A stretch of DNA of 64,000 bases. It comes from Gammaproteobacteria bacterium (lineage in GTDB: Bacteria; Pseudomonadota; Gammaproteobacteria; Chromatiales; Chromatiaceae). Every line of letters begins with the position of its first letter. Position 1 is the stretch's first letter. Below, piece after piece: positions 53,854 to 62,362 of this stretch. The notes below the pieces were generated by a model. That model saw only the letters and a list, made by a program, of their open reading frames with translations. It made no database searches and was not told where the DNA came from. A program made the translations under genes and the position numbers. The stretch spans positions 124,001-188,000 of the forward strand of contig JAJFJN010000038.1 of the NCBI GenBank assembly GCA_021773975.1. Reading direction: 5' to 3'.

Positions 53854-55074
53854 TTAACTGTGCGTGTAAAATATACGACCGGGCCAATTCGTTGCAGAAT
53901 AGGTCTTCTTACCCAGATATCGCCAGCTGAATTCAAACAGAAAACGTCTGGCTGCCCTTGGCCCTCTCCGTTTGCCCCAGATCAACAGGCATGGTAGTAA
54001 CAGCAGGATCTTGAGTAGCGACAACAGCAGATGCGGTCGATGTGATTTTGCGATCTTTTCAAACAACTCAAAATCAATATCATGCACTGCAGAAATACGT
54101 GTTTGCCTACGCTTAAGCACCTGCTCAATTAACGGCACAAAGCGCGCCTCATAACTATGTTCTGCTTTTGTTCTGGCGTATCCCGCCTGTGCAACAACAT
54201 CGCGTTTTTCGGGGTGCGAGAGTAGATATTCAATCTTTTCAACCAGCTCATCAATACCCTCAAACACGATGATCTCTTCATCAGGTATATAGTACTCATC
54301 CAGATATTCAGTGCTTTCGGTGGCCAGTAGTCCACCTGCTCCTGGCACTTCAAATATCCGTGCCTTGATCTGCCTGCTACGCACAGGTTTACCATTTTCA
54401 ATGATAATGCCCGAGTCACCAAAATTCAGGCTGACCTGTGATCCACGCATTATACTGGCAATATCTTCAGCCGCCACCGGCCCGTTTGGCCAACCGAAAC
54501 CAAATGTATCAACCGATACTCCTCGCTGCTTTAGATCCTTCACCCACTGCTTACGATTGCCATAACCAGAACCTACAAAACTAACCTGATATTGGCATTG
54601 ATCTGCATTCAGCGGAGGCAACATCCGTGCGCTGTCCGCTGCCCATTGAGTCAACATAAAATTATCCAGGCCTTCTGCAGCCGCCTTAGCGATTGCAGAA
54701 GGATAGGTGGTTGCATGAAGATCAAATGAGGGTGCGATAAACCGCGAGCACTGCTCATATTTCCATGAATCATCCGTTGCCCAATGGATCAAAGCCGCAT
54801 TGCTTCCCTCACGAATGAGCTGCAGTGTCTCTAGCCATATCTCGTAGGTCATCAGTACACAGAAAATAACATCTGGTTTTTCCCGCTCAACCGTTTGCAG
54901 CAACTGCCTATTCATATCGGCAAAGTCGTTGTAACAGGTCTTATTCAGGCTTTCAAAAAAAAGAATCTCGTGTCCAAGTTTCTTCAATGCCGGAATAAAG
55001 TTGGTATATTCGTAACCCAGTCCGCGCTTAGGATCACCGTAATTATGCTGCCCAAAAACGCAGAGTATTTTCAC
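53854..55074 (-). CDS. CgeB-type glycosyltransferase (Glyco_trans_1_2)
   Basis: A 406-residue GT-B enzyme of the CgeB-like type. It begins MKILCVFGQHNYGDPKRGLG, has DVIFCVLMTYEIWLETLQLI and HWATDDSWKYEQ in the N-terminal half, and the C-terminal VSFVGSGYGNRKQWVKDLKQ, then SLNFGDSGIIIENGKPVRSR and RIFEVPGAGGLLATE, the donor-binding block of this group. A hydrophobic stretch near the end (LLSLLKILLLLPCLLIWG) may dock it to the membrane, unusual for the family. The donor is unknown. It overlaps the upstream methyltransferase by 4 bases and precedes the epimerase by 41. Confidence 0.87.
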   Translation of the reverse strand: MKILCVFGQHNYGDPKRGLGYEYTNFIPALKKLGHEILFFESLNKTCYNDFADMNRQLLQTVEREKPDVIFCVLMTYEIWLETLQLIREGSNAALIHWATDDSWKYEQCSRFIAPSFDLHATTYPSAIAKAAAEGLDNFMLTQWAADSARMLPPLNADQCQYQVSFVGSGYGNRKQWVKDLKQRGVSVDTFGFGWPNGPVAAEDIASIMRGSQVSLNFGDSGIIIENGKPVRSRQIKARIFEVPGAGGLLATESTEYLDEYYIPDEEIIVFEGIDELVEKIEYLLSHPEKRDVVAQAGYARTKAEHSYEARFVPLIEQVLKRRQTRISAVHDIDFELFEKIAKSHRPHLLLSLLKILLLLPCLLIWGKRRGPRAARRFLFEFSWRYLGKKTYSATNWPGRIFYTHS

Positions 55075-55832
55075 CGTCCAGTTTCACTAGCATGCTTTGT
55101 TGCCGTCACATGGTAGCCAATTGTAAACCGTTTATCCCGGTCATAATTATTGAGCACCATACTGCTGAATGGGGCAATTACAGCCATGAAAGGCAACAAT
55201 AACAACCATACAGGTATCCATAGCAACTCCATCCAGAGCGGCATACCAAGCTTGAGGGGGCGTGATAGTTGAATAAAGCGCAGTGATTCCTGTGCGCAAG
55301 ATCTTAGGGAGCCCGCATTCTCTTCAACGCAAATTGACCCAAAGCCGGATTCACTCAAAAACTGTTCATACCAGAACGGTGTATAACCGCCATAGTAGTG
55401 ATAAGGGTCTTGATGAATGCCTGATCCCAGCGGCGCTGTGATAATGATTTTACCACCTGGTTTGAGGATTCTTGCGAACTCACGGATTACTTTTATTGGC
55501 TGCGGCAAATGCTCTAGAACTTCTGAACAAAGAATAGCGTCAAATGATGCGTCAGGTACAGGGATGGATGTTATATCGCAGACATAATCAATCTGTCCGT
55601 ATTCTCCACCACTGAGTTGCTCGCCATTCAGACTTGCAAAATCCTGAGCTTTGTATTCGCAATGCGCAAAGCAGGCTCTATATGGACAAGAGCCAGCGCC
55701 GGCATCCAATACCCTGCTTCCTTCGGGAAGCAATTCTGCCTGCCGTGCAATCCATGCATCGCGATTTACTACATTGAAGTTAAAAATTGCCGACGATTTA
55801 ATCCGGCTGAGCAAAACCTGTTTAATACTCAC
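55071..55832 (-). CDS. SAM-dependent methyltransferase (Methyltransf_11 type)
   Basis: A 253-residue class I methyltransferase. Motif I is SRVLDAGAGSCPYRACF near residue 38, CDITSIPVPDASFDAILCSEVLEHLPQP (split here by its role as the motif II-III region) follows, and GGKIIITAPLGSGIHQDPYHYYG is the C-terminal block typical of glycan-locus members. Near residues 195-225 a hydrophobic stretch (LWIPVWLLLLPFMAVIAPF) may form a membrane hairpin, so it may act on lipid-linked substrates at the membrane. The substrate is unknown. It overlaps both neighbours by 4 bases, so expression is tightly coupled. Confidence 0.91.
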   Translation of the reverse strand: MSIKQVLLSRIKSSAIFNFNVVNRDAWIARQAELLPEGSRVLDAGAGSCPYRACFAHCEYKAQDFASLNGEQLSGGEYGQIDYVCDITSIPVPDASFDAILCSEVLEHLPQPIKVIREFARILKPGGKIIITAPLGSGIHQDPYHYYGGYTPFWYEQFLSESGFGSICVEENAGSLRSCAQESLRFIQLSRPLKLGMPLWMELLWIPVWLLLLPFMAVIAPFSSMVLNNYDRDKRFTIGYHVTATKHASETGR

Positions 55833-56659
55833 TGCAAAACCCTTTTGATTTCATGACAAAAGAATAGCGATATCACTACACAAATCAGCTTGAGCATCAC
55901 GGAAACTTTCTCGTGTATTTTTATGGGAGATGAAATGATCTGACGAACACTCTTAAACAATAGTGGCGAATATTGTAACCGGGTGAAACGATGTTTCTTG
56001 GCCGGTTTTACTTGGTAGGTAGGTGCATCGACACCGGCAGTGTAAAGGCAGGGTTCAATTACAGCTACCCGACCTGTCAAAGTGAGTCGAAACATGAAAT
56101 AGCAGTCATAAAAGTCAAAAAAATCGTCCTGTAAAAAAAAGCCTATGCTGCTACGTTTATGCAGACCATAAAAAAGACTGGGGGTGACACAGGAAAGAAA
56201 TGCCAATGCATTTTGCGCCTTTGTATTTTCAATCGACAGACGTGGCACGCGGCCCGATTCTCGCCTGTCATCAAAACGGTAGGCAATATCAAAATGGCTC
56301 ATGACAGAGACGACGCCATCCTGCTGCAATATCTTTAGGCACTGTTCAATAAAATCTGCTGACCATTCATCATCATCTGCAGCCCACATGAAGTAATCAC
56401 CAGTCGCCTTTCCCAACACAAACTTAAAGTTTCCAGCAATACCCAGCGATTCATTCTGTCTGAAATAAGTGATCCGCTTATCATGCTGCAATAAAGTTTC
56501 AGCGATATGCTTCACTTCATTTCCGGGCGAACAGTTATCAGAAACTATGATTTCGATATTGCGATATGTTTGACCAGAAATGCAGGCCAGTGTGCGCCTT
56601 AAGCCTTCTGCCCTATTGAAGGTTGGAATCCCTATGCTCACCAATGGCTGTTGCAACAT
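55829..56659 (-). CDS. GT2 glycosyltransferase (abequosyltransferase-like group)
   Basis: I prefer ATG 56659, which gives MLQQPLVSIGIPTFNRAEGL; the frame can extend to 56725 but would overlap the FkbM gene. It has IIVSDNCSPGNEVKHIA, YFRQNESLGIAGNFKFVLGK (the family's asparagine-rich block), and FMWAADDDEWSADFIEQCL with the metal-binding DDD. The C-terminal 80 residues are basic with hydrophobic VMLKLICVVISLFFC, likely for membrane association. WbaV-type abequosyltransferases are close by pattern, which fits a deoxysugar donor from the CDP-sugar genes upstream, although this is inference. Length is 276 residues. Confidence 0.9.
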   Translation of the reverse strand: MLQQPLVSIGIPTFNRAEGLRRTLACISGQTYRNIEIIVSDNCSPGNEVKHIAETLLQHDKRITYFRQNESLGIAGNFKFVLGKATGDYFMWAADDDEWSADFIEQCLKILQQDGVVSVMSHFDIAYRFDDRRESGRVPRLSIENTKAQNALAFLSCVTPSLFYGLHKRSSIGFFLQDDFFDFYDCYFMFRLTLTGRVAVIEPCLYTAGVDAPTYQVKPAKKHRFTRLQYSPLLFKSVRQIISSPIKIHEKVSVMLKLICVVISLFFCHEIKRVLQ

Positions 56660-56663
56660 GGTC

Positions 56664-57488
56664 TTATGTCTGTCCAAGCCAGCGATCTCGTCTAACATAT
56701 ATCGTGTTGATATAGGTATCGGCATACTTTAAGTAGCCTCGGTCGGCCATGACATCATCAATCAATGTCAATTTCTTGCCTTCACCGCCACGGGAATATG
56801 TGATCGTTTCAATACAGAAAACTGTTGGTTGATAACGGGAAAAGTCTATGGACTGCAGAATCTCCATATCCATCCCTTCTACATCCAGGGAAACAAAATC
56901 AGGCGGACTCTCAAAGTGTTGGTTCATAACATCATCAAATGTAATCACATCAACCTTATGTGAAGCAACCAGCTCATGACCCTGATCCACATACTTGTTC
57001 GCTTCTTCTTCTGAAAAAGTATTCAGTGTCCGGCTTGAAAATACGTGTAGATTCAAGATGCCACGCTCAGCAGCCATCCCAACGTTGAGGTTCACATCCC
57101 TGCTTCTGGCTCTATTGATCTTCCTAAACAGAAATGGGTCAGGCTCAATACTTACGCCACGGCTTCCTTGACAATAAAACAGGTAGGTATTACTAAGAAA
57201 ACGCGGATGATGAGCGCCAATATCCAGATAGCTTGGGTGCGCCATCTTTAGCGTATTAAAGATGTAATTAACAATTAGATCTTCACCGCATTGCGAATAT
57301 GATTTTTGATAAAATATACCTGCCTTTCTACGGATATAGTTAACCATGCGGCGAAAAAACATGGCATCATATTTATGTTTTTTGTCGTTCATATGCTCTC
57401 TGTATGTATGGATAAATGCATCCATTTGCTTGCACAAAGCCTTAGGGTAAGGAGCGTGTTCTAATCTATTCTCACAGGAGAAATTCAT
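56664..57488 (-). CDS. FkbM family methyltransferase
   Basis: A 274-residue FkbM enzyme. It has KSYSQCGEDLIVNYIF, SYLDIGAHHPRFLSNTYLFY (SAM motif I; His-Pro variant common in the family), GVSIEPDPFLFRKI and DFVSLDVEGMDMEILQSIDF, the signature block. It should O-methylate a sugar hydroxyl in the glycan or precursor. The N-terminal 55 residues are helical and basic. It is the third FkbM-type gene in the window and the only one without a coiled-coil or TPR extension. It follows the wzx gene by 5 bases and precedes the GT2 gene by 4. Confidence 0.92.
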   Translation of the reverse strand: MNFSCENRLEHAPYPKALCKQMDAFIHTYREHMNDKKHKYDAMFFRRMVNYIRRKAGIFYQKSYSQCGEDLIVNYIFNTLKMAHPSYLDIGAHHPRFLSNTYLFYCQGSRGVSIEPDPFLFRKINRARSRDVNLNVGMAAERGILNLHVFSSRTLNTFSEEEANKYVDQGHELVASHKVDVITFDDVMNQHFESPPDFVSLDVEGMDMEILQSIDFSRYQPTVFCIETITYSRGGEGKKLTLIDDVMADRGYLKYADTYINTIYVRRDRWLGQT

Positions 57489-57493
57489 TCAGC

Positions 57494-58993
57494 CTATCTC
57501 CAAATCTGCACTCGCTGCAAAAGCTCCAGCCTGATGGCAGGTGCCGTCCATGCGGCAATACAGCAAGACACCAAGCCTGTTATAAGAATCCAAAGCAATT
57601 GGCCGAACGTACCCATATCTTTGGGCAATAATAACCAAAAACATATAATTACGCCCATGGAGGTCAAAAAAGGCAAACCAAAATCAAATATGAGCCAATA
57701 CCTTAATTCACCTCTGAATATCTTTCGATGCATTAAGGTTAATCCAAAAATAATATAACCGACGTTCAATAACAGCCAGATCACTGCTGCTCCAGACGCC
57801 CCATAAGACGCTACAGCCAGAATCAGCGCCGGTAAAAGAACTATAATCGCTACTATATTCATGCCGATGGCTAGCCTGGTCCAACCGTGGGCCAGTTGCA
57901 GTGCAAACGGAAGCGTCATCATTCCGTTAAGTGCAGTGCCTATAATAAGCACACTCAAAATTGGAGCCGCATGCCCAGCAAGCACCTCGTCTTGAGTCCA
58001 TAAACGTAAAAGCTCGCTCGAAAAACAACTGATCACCAAGGCCAGGGGCATAACCAGCACCGTCATCAACTGACAGCTTTTATGGTATAAACCTTTTAAC
58101 ACTGACTCTTCATTATTTGCCAATAGCTGGGTAAACCGTGGATAAACCGCAGAAAACAGAGGCCCAATGATCACCGCAAGACATACCGCAACAGTGGAGG
58201 CGAAAGCGTAATATGCAAATGCCTCCAGTGACAGCATCTTACTCAAAATAACCTTGTCCATCTGGATGAGAATTGCAGAGAGTAACGAAATAACACTCAT
58301 TCCGGCTGCAAAACGCCACAAACGTCGAATAATAGCGCCCTGGTATACCGTCTTCGCTGCTGACGCTGGCAGGCTGCTCCAGAGGGCCATAGCCATCATA
58401 GCTGCCCCCAGCGCAGATATTATCAACTGCCAAAGAAAGAAAGCCGTAATTTCAGGTGAAACCCACCAGAGAATAAGCACTACCCCACCACTCCTTAATG
58501 TCTCTGCAACTACCTTGATGACATTAAGCAGCACCTGCTGTTGCAAACCGAGAAGTCCACCACTATAGAACCCGTAAGGCATGCGTAGGCCAATCATCAT
58601 GCCCATCAGGATGATTGAAATGTGCACTGTTTCTTCAGAAAGCGCACTGGCATTTAACCATTGAGTTGCAATCCATGGGGCAAGCAGCGTAACCACAACC
58701 ATGACCACAATTGCAACACACCAATATACAATCTCCAGGGTACGCACCAGACTGCGCATTTCCTGCGCCTTTCCCTGTAAAGCAGACAGCCGCGCAAGCT
58801 CCCGGGAAATAGTTGCTGTCAAACCCATATCCAGCACAGCGAACAGGGCCTGAAGTGTCAGGTAAAAACCTATCAGTCCATAGGACTCCACGCCCATAAA
58901 ATGGATGTAGAGAGGAATAAAAGCAATTGAAATCAAGGCCACCCAACCACTTCCAATCAGGTTGGCAATGATGTTCTTCCTAACTAGGGACAT
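57494..58993 (-). CDS. wzx: Wzx-type oligosaccharide flippase
   Basis: A 499-residue polytopic membrane protein with about 12-14 helices in the polysaccharide-transport/MOP superfamily. It starts SLVRKNIIANLIGSGWVALI, continues with FYLTLQALFAVLDMGLTATI and SRELARLSALQ, matching the Wzx/RfbX start, and has LSKMLSLEAFAYYAFASTVA further on. It should flip undecaprenyl-linked repeat units to the periplasm. A Wzy polymerase and chain-length regulator of the Wzx/Wzy type are not seen in this window. It lies 9 bases after the CmcI-like gene and 5 before the FkbM gene. Confidence 0.93.
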   Translation of the reverse strand: MSLVRKNIIANLIGSGWVALISIAFIPLYIHFMGVESYGLIGFYLTLQALFAVLDMGLTATISRELARLSALQGKAQEMRSLVRTLEIVYWCVAIVVMVVVTLLAPWIATQWLNASALSEETVHISIILMGMMIGLRMPYGFYSGGLLGLQQQVLLNVIKVVAETLRSGGVVLILWWVSPEITAFFLWQLIISALGAAMMAMALWSSLPASAAKTVYQGAIIRRLWRFAAGMSVISLLSAILIQMDKVILSKMLSLEAFAYYAFASTVAVCLAVIIGPLFSAVYPRFTQLLANNEESVLKGLYHKSCQLMTVLVMPLALVISCFSSELLRLWTQDEVLAGHAAPILSVLIIGTALNGMMTLPFALQLAHGWTRLAIGMNIVAIIVLLPALILAVASYGASGAAVIWLLLNVGYIIFGLTLMHRKIFRGELRYWLIFDFGLPFLTSMGVIICFWLLLPKDMGTFGQLLWILITGLVSCCIAAWTAPAIRLELLQRVQIWR

Positions 58994-59002
58994 GCGAGGT
59001 AC

Positions 59003-59767
59003 TTACCTCTTGCGCAGCCAGGCTCCCGGCCAATGTGTGATGTTTTCTGAGAGTTCACTTTCATTGAATGGCCACACAGGCTGCTCAACTACAAAATCAG
59101 AATGTGCCGCAGCAAATTCTGTTGCGGCATCTGTAGGGTGGTTCCAGGTCCAGTCGGCCTCACCGCGCGGAACATCAGCCAAATCGTTCATAATGCCGTC
59201 AGTTGCCACGATATAGGAACCCGGCGTCACCAAATCGTGGTATGCCTCAAGTTCATCAGCCACATGTTGTTTTGTATGGTTGGAATCCAGAATGACCAGT
59301 ACCGTCTCGCCTGGTTTCACCAATGATTTAACCTTGCTGACAATGTCAGGTGCCGTTGAACTCCCTTCAATCATGGTAATCAGTTCTGCCATTGGATGCG
59401 CTTCAACTGCTGCCCGGTTATGTGGACGAATTTCGATATCCACACCGATGACGCGCCCTTTCCCCATGGCCTTACATAAGCTGGCGTTATAGATCAGTGA
59501 GCCACCATGAGCGATACCTGTTTCAATAATTACATCTGGTTTCACTCGCCAGATTACCTCCTGTGTGCGGATCATATCTTCCGGTAACTGAATAATCGGC
59601 CTACCCATCCAACTAAAGCTGTACTGGTATTTCTCATTCCAGCCCACCCGTACCCACTGGCGGCTAATTTCTTCAAAGGATTTTTTGCTATACAACGGTA
59701 ACTCTACGGAGTTGCCGTTTTCTTCGCGCGTCAATGTTTTATTATCAGTATCAATGATTAGCTTCAT
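59003..59767 (-). CDS. CmcI-family hydroxylase/methyltransferase
   Basis: A 254-residue protein of the cephalosporin hydroxylase CmcI fold, a SAM-type Rossmann enzyme. Motifs include WMGRPIIQLPEDMIRTQEVI, PDVIIETGIAHGGSLIYNAS (SAM-binding), VIGVDIEIRPHNRAAVEAH, VLVILDSNHTKQHVADELE and GSYIVATDGIMNDLADVPRG. Relatives in glycan loci act as sugar O-methyltransferases, and Rhamnosyl O-methyltransferase is a common annotation. The D-x-H pattern (LDSNHT) is the metal-type site. Substrate is unknown but the operon suggests a deoxysugar. It is placed between the C-methyltransferase and wzx genes. Confidence 0.9.
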   Translation of the reverse strand: MKLIIDTDNKTLTREENGNSVELPLYSKKSFEEISRQWVRVGWNEKYQYSFSWMGRPIIQLPEDMIRTQEVIWRVKPDVIIETGIAHGGSLIYNASLCKAMGKGRVIGVDIEIRPHNRAAVEAHPMAELITMIEGSSTAPDIVSKVKSLVKPGETVLVILDSNHTKQHVADELEAYHDLVTPGSYIVATDGIMNDLADVPRGEADWTWNHPTDAATEFAAAHSDFVVEQPVWPFNESELSENITHWPGAWLRKR

Positions 59768-59773
59768 AACAAC

Positions 59774-60925
59774 CTACTCTATTAGATTTGTAGCAATTCC
59801 AGCATGCTTTAAAATGGTTTCGTTTTCCTGCCGATAATTTGGATTCATCAGTACTGCATGGGTCACTCTGCGCTCTCCTAACTGGAGTGGACCAACAATC
59901 GCGTGCCCGGTTCCCGCCACATATTTTCCTTGCTTATTAGGATTCAGATCCACCAGACAATCAATCAACTCACATTGGGGATCAATAAGGTTCGCAAATG
60001 TAGCGCCTTTTGCACCCGCCCCCCACAATGCCACGCGACCATCCTCGGCAAGTTGTGATATACGGTCTTGCCAATACTTAAATAATGCTGTCTCACGTTT
60101 TGAAAAGGTAACTGCCAATTCGGAAACCCTTGCGCCATCTAAATTTACTTGTGAGTCAATGGGGCTTGCTTCCAACCACAGATACTGGTCGCCAAAAATA
60201 TGTTTGACCTCATCCACTCTAAAACCAGCCAGTTGAACGGCAGTGGAAAGTGACGAGGCAGTAAACAGCGAACAATGCTCATAAAAAAAGTCCCACACCA
60301 CACCATTTTTTAGTATCCATTCAACACAGGGTGTTTCAAAAAACACCTTTGCATTTGCTCTTGTTCCGATTGCAGATCGAACAGACTTAAGCAGGCCCAC
60401 CGGGTCAGGGACATGTTCGATCACATGCCTGCAAATCACCACATCGGCTGGCACTGCTGTACAGTTTTCATCATAGTAGCGTGACTCAAAATGCATGCGC
60501 CCACTCATCACTTCCCGTGGCCCCGTATAACTTGGATCAAACCCCGTACCGTAATTATCACCCTCTTCTACAAGGCGCTGCAAAAACTGACCCTGACCAC
60601 ATCCCACCTCAACAACCTGGCTACCTCTGACCCCTTTTTCATTAATCAATAATGCAATCAGATCATCCAGATGATGCTGGAAGCTTGATGAGTAACCTTG
60701 ATTATTATCGTAACTCTCCCCATAGCTGATCAATTCAGGGGCAAATGCTGCATTAAACACAAATCCACAATCAGCACAGACAGTCATCACCAAATCACCA
60801 CGCACAATGGCTCTAGCCTGATCGCGGTTTTGCATAAGAAGGTTCTGATGTACAGGTACGGATGGACGATGCAAAAACGCTGAAAGTCGCTGCCCTTTAC
60901 ACAATGGACAGGCATCAACAGGCAC
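59774..60925 (-). CDS. SAM-dependent C-methyltransferase (Zn-finger N-terminus)
   Basis: GTG 60925, seven bases after GGAG and overlapping the end of the SDR gene by 11 bases, gives 383 residues; the longer frame from 60982 would overlap by 68. The N-terminal zinc ribbon is visible as CPLCKG and CADCG. The SAM motif is VVEVGCGQGQFLQRLVEEG, followed by VICRHVIEHVPDPVGLL. The C-terminal nucleotide-sugar-binding segment ALWGAGAKGATFANLI with CLVDLNPNKQGKY matches the Methyltransf_14 C-terminal domain of sugar C-methyltransferases such as TylC3 and NovU. It probably methylates a keto-sugar nucleotide at carbon. Confidence 0.9.
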   Translation of the reverse strand: MPVDACPLCKGQRLSAFLHRPSVPVHQNLLMQNRDQARAIVRGDLVMTVCADCGFVFNAAFAPELISYGESYDNNQGYSSSFQHHLDDLIALLINEKGVRGSQVVEVGCGQGQFLQRLVEEGDNYGTGFDPSYTGPREVMSGRMHFESRYYDENCTAVPADVVICRHVIEHVPDPVGLLKSVRSAIGTRANAKVFFETPCVEWILKNGVVWDFFYEHCSLFTASSLSTAVQLAGFRVDEVKHIFGDQYLWLEASPIDSQVNLDGARVSELAVTFSKRETALFKYWQDRISQLAEDGRVALWGAGAKGATFANLIDPQCELIDCLVDLNPNKQGKYVAGTGHAIVGPLQLGERRVTHAVLMNPNYRQENETILKHAGIATNLIE

Positions 60926-61835
60926 GGCTGTTCTCCGGTTGCTGTTTCCACCACTCAATTGTTTCTGCCAAGCCATCTTCAAGAGAATACTCAGGTCTCC
61001 AGCTTAACTCGTCAGAGAGGCGTGTGATATCCGCTGTCAAAGCTGCGGGATCTCCTTGACGATCTGGCAACGCGCCAAATTCAACCCGGCCATCTCCCTT
61101 GATTTGGTGCATGATCATTTCACCGATCCTCCTGAGCGTACATGACTCTCCGGAAGCAATATTGACAGCACCCGTCAGATTACTTGCTAGTAAGGTAGCG
61201 AAGGCGGAGGCCACATCTGCGACATACATAAAATCCCGCAACTGGCCTCCGTTTGAACATGGCACCTTTTCCTGCCGCAACATACCATTGATGACAGCTG
61301 GTACAAATCGATCTATTGCTTCTCCCGGCCCATAGAGAAAAAAAATACGCCCCCAGGCAAAGCTGATATTGGTTTGCGCGCAATATGCTTCTGCAATCAG
61401 ATGCAGGGCATGCTTGCTGGTTCCATACAGGGTGCCTGGAATACATTCCGTGCCTTGCTCAAGGCAGTGACCTTTGCTCCAGTCATATTCCGCGCAACTG
61501 CCAGCCATAAGCACACGTCTGCCGCCGTGGATGACAAATCCTTTGAGGAGATTCAGGCTACAGGCAACCCAATCCAGATTCTCAGTCGCATGCCAGAACT
61601 TGCCATGCTCGGTATACCAAGCTAGATGTAAAAGATGTGTAGCTTGCAAATCACGCAGCAAGGTATCAACCGCGCTGTCATCCATCAAATCAATCTTATG
61701 CCAGTTTACCCCGTCTACCCGGGTAGTCTCTCCGGGTCGGCTCAGGGCATGCACATCGAATCCTTCCTTGAGCAACAATGGTAATGTGTAACGCCCGATA
61801 AAGCCGTTTGCGCCACTCACGATCACCCGTTTCAT
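60915..61835 (-). CDS. NAD-dependent sugar epimerase/reductase (SDR)
   Basis: A 306-residue extended SDR. It starts MKRVIVSGANGFIGRYTLPL, has DLQATHLLHLAWYTEHGKFW and VLMAGSCAEYDWSKGHC, and Tyr-x3-Lys appears as GTLYGTSKHALHLIA. Later FAWGRIFFLYGPGEAIDRF and LRDFMYVADVASAFATLLAS occur. This is the pattern of 4-ketoreductases in deoxysugar pathways. It should finish the modified CDP-sugar by reducing the C4 ketone. The start overlaps the RmlC-like gene by 4 bases (ATGA). It is one of two SDR genes in the operon, the other at 52901, which looks more like an epimerase. Confidence 0.91.
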   Translation of the reverse strand: MKRVIVSGANGFIGRYTLPLLLKEGFDVHALSRPGETTRVDGVNWHKIDLMDDSAVDTLLRDLQATHLLHLAWYTEHGKFWHATENLDWVACSLNLLKGFVIHGGRRVLMAGSCAEYDWSKGHCLEQGTECIPGTLYGTSKHALHLIAEAYCAQTNISFAWGRIFFLYGPGEAIDRFVPAVINGMLRQEKVPCSNGGQLRDFMYVADVASAFATLLASNLTGAVNIASGESCTLRRIGEMIMHQIKGDGRVEFGALPDRQGDPAALTADITRLSDELSWRPEYSLEDGLAETIEWWKQQPENSRAC

Positions 61836-62362
61836 ACCGCCAGATCCGGATAGGTCTGGTCTTTCTCAGAGATGCACTGCGGTTGTATTGGCCAGTTGAT
61901 CGCAATTGCCGGGTCATCCCAGCGAATACCGGCAGCACTGCTGGGAACAAAGCATGAGGACATCTGATAAAAAACCTCAGCATCGTTTGTCATCGTCAGA
62001 AAACCATGCGCAAACCCCTCTGGAATGTATACAGCTCGTCGGTTTGTTTCACTCAACTCCAGGCCTTGCCAGCAAAGAAAAGTAGCAGAGTCTGGACGCA
62101 AATCAACGATAACATCAAAAATAGCGCCGCGCACACAGCGCACCAGTTTGGCCTCTTCATGAGGAGAAAGCTGGAAATGCATCCCTCGCAACGTGCCCAT
62201 CTTTTTGTTATAGGAAATATTGCACTGCGCCAGCCTGGGATTCAGCCCATGCGCCTTAAATTCATTGCGGCACCAACTGCGGGTAAAAAATCCGCGTTCA
62301 TCCTCAATCAGTTCAACATCAATAACAAAGGCGCCAGCGAGTCCAGTCTCTGTAAAAATCAA
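61832..62362 (-). CDS. dTDP-4-dehydrorhamnose 3,5-epimerase-like protein (RmlC family)
   Basis: A 176-residue cupin-fold epimerase, the RmlC size. The start is TTG 62362 with GAGGT seven bases upstream, overlapping the C-methyltransferase stop (TTGA). Motifs: DERGFFTRSWCRNEF, GTLRGMHFQLSPHEEAKLVR with the catalytic His in RGMH, VFDVIVDLRP-like IFDVIVDLRPDSATF and YIPEGFAHGFLTMTNDAEVF. No rmlA, rmlB or rmlD is present, whereas a CDP-glucose dehydratase is, so the substrate is probably a CDP-4-keto sugar. It should epimerise C3 and/or C5 before or after C-methylation. Confidence 0.93.
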   Translation of the reverse strand: MIFTETGLAGAFVIDVELIEDERGFFTRSWCRNEFKAHGLNPRLAQCNISYNKKMGTLRGMHFQLSPHEEAKLVRCVRGAIFDVIVDLRPDSATFLCWQGLELSETNRRAVYIPEGFAHGFLTMTNDAEVFYQMSSCFVPSSAAGIRWDDPAIAINWPIQPQCISEKDQTYPDLAV

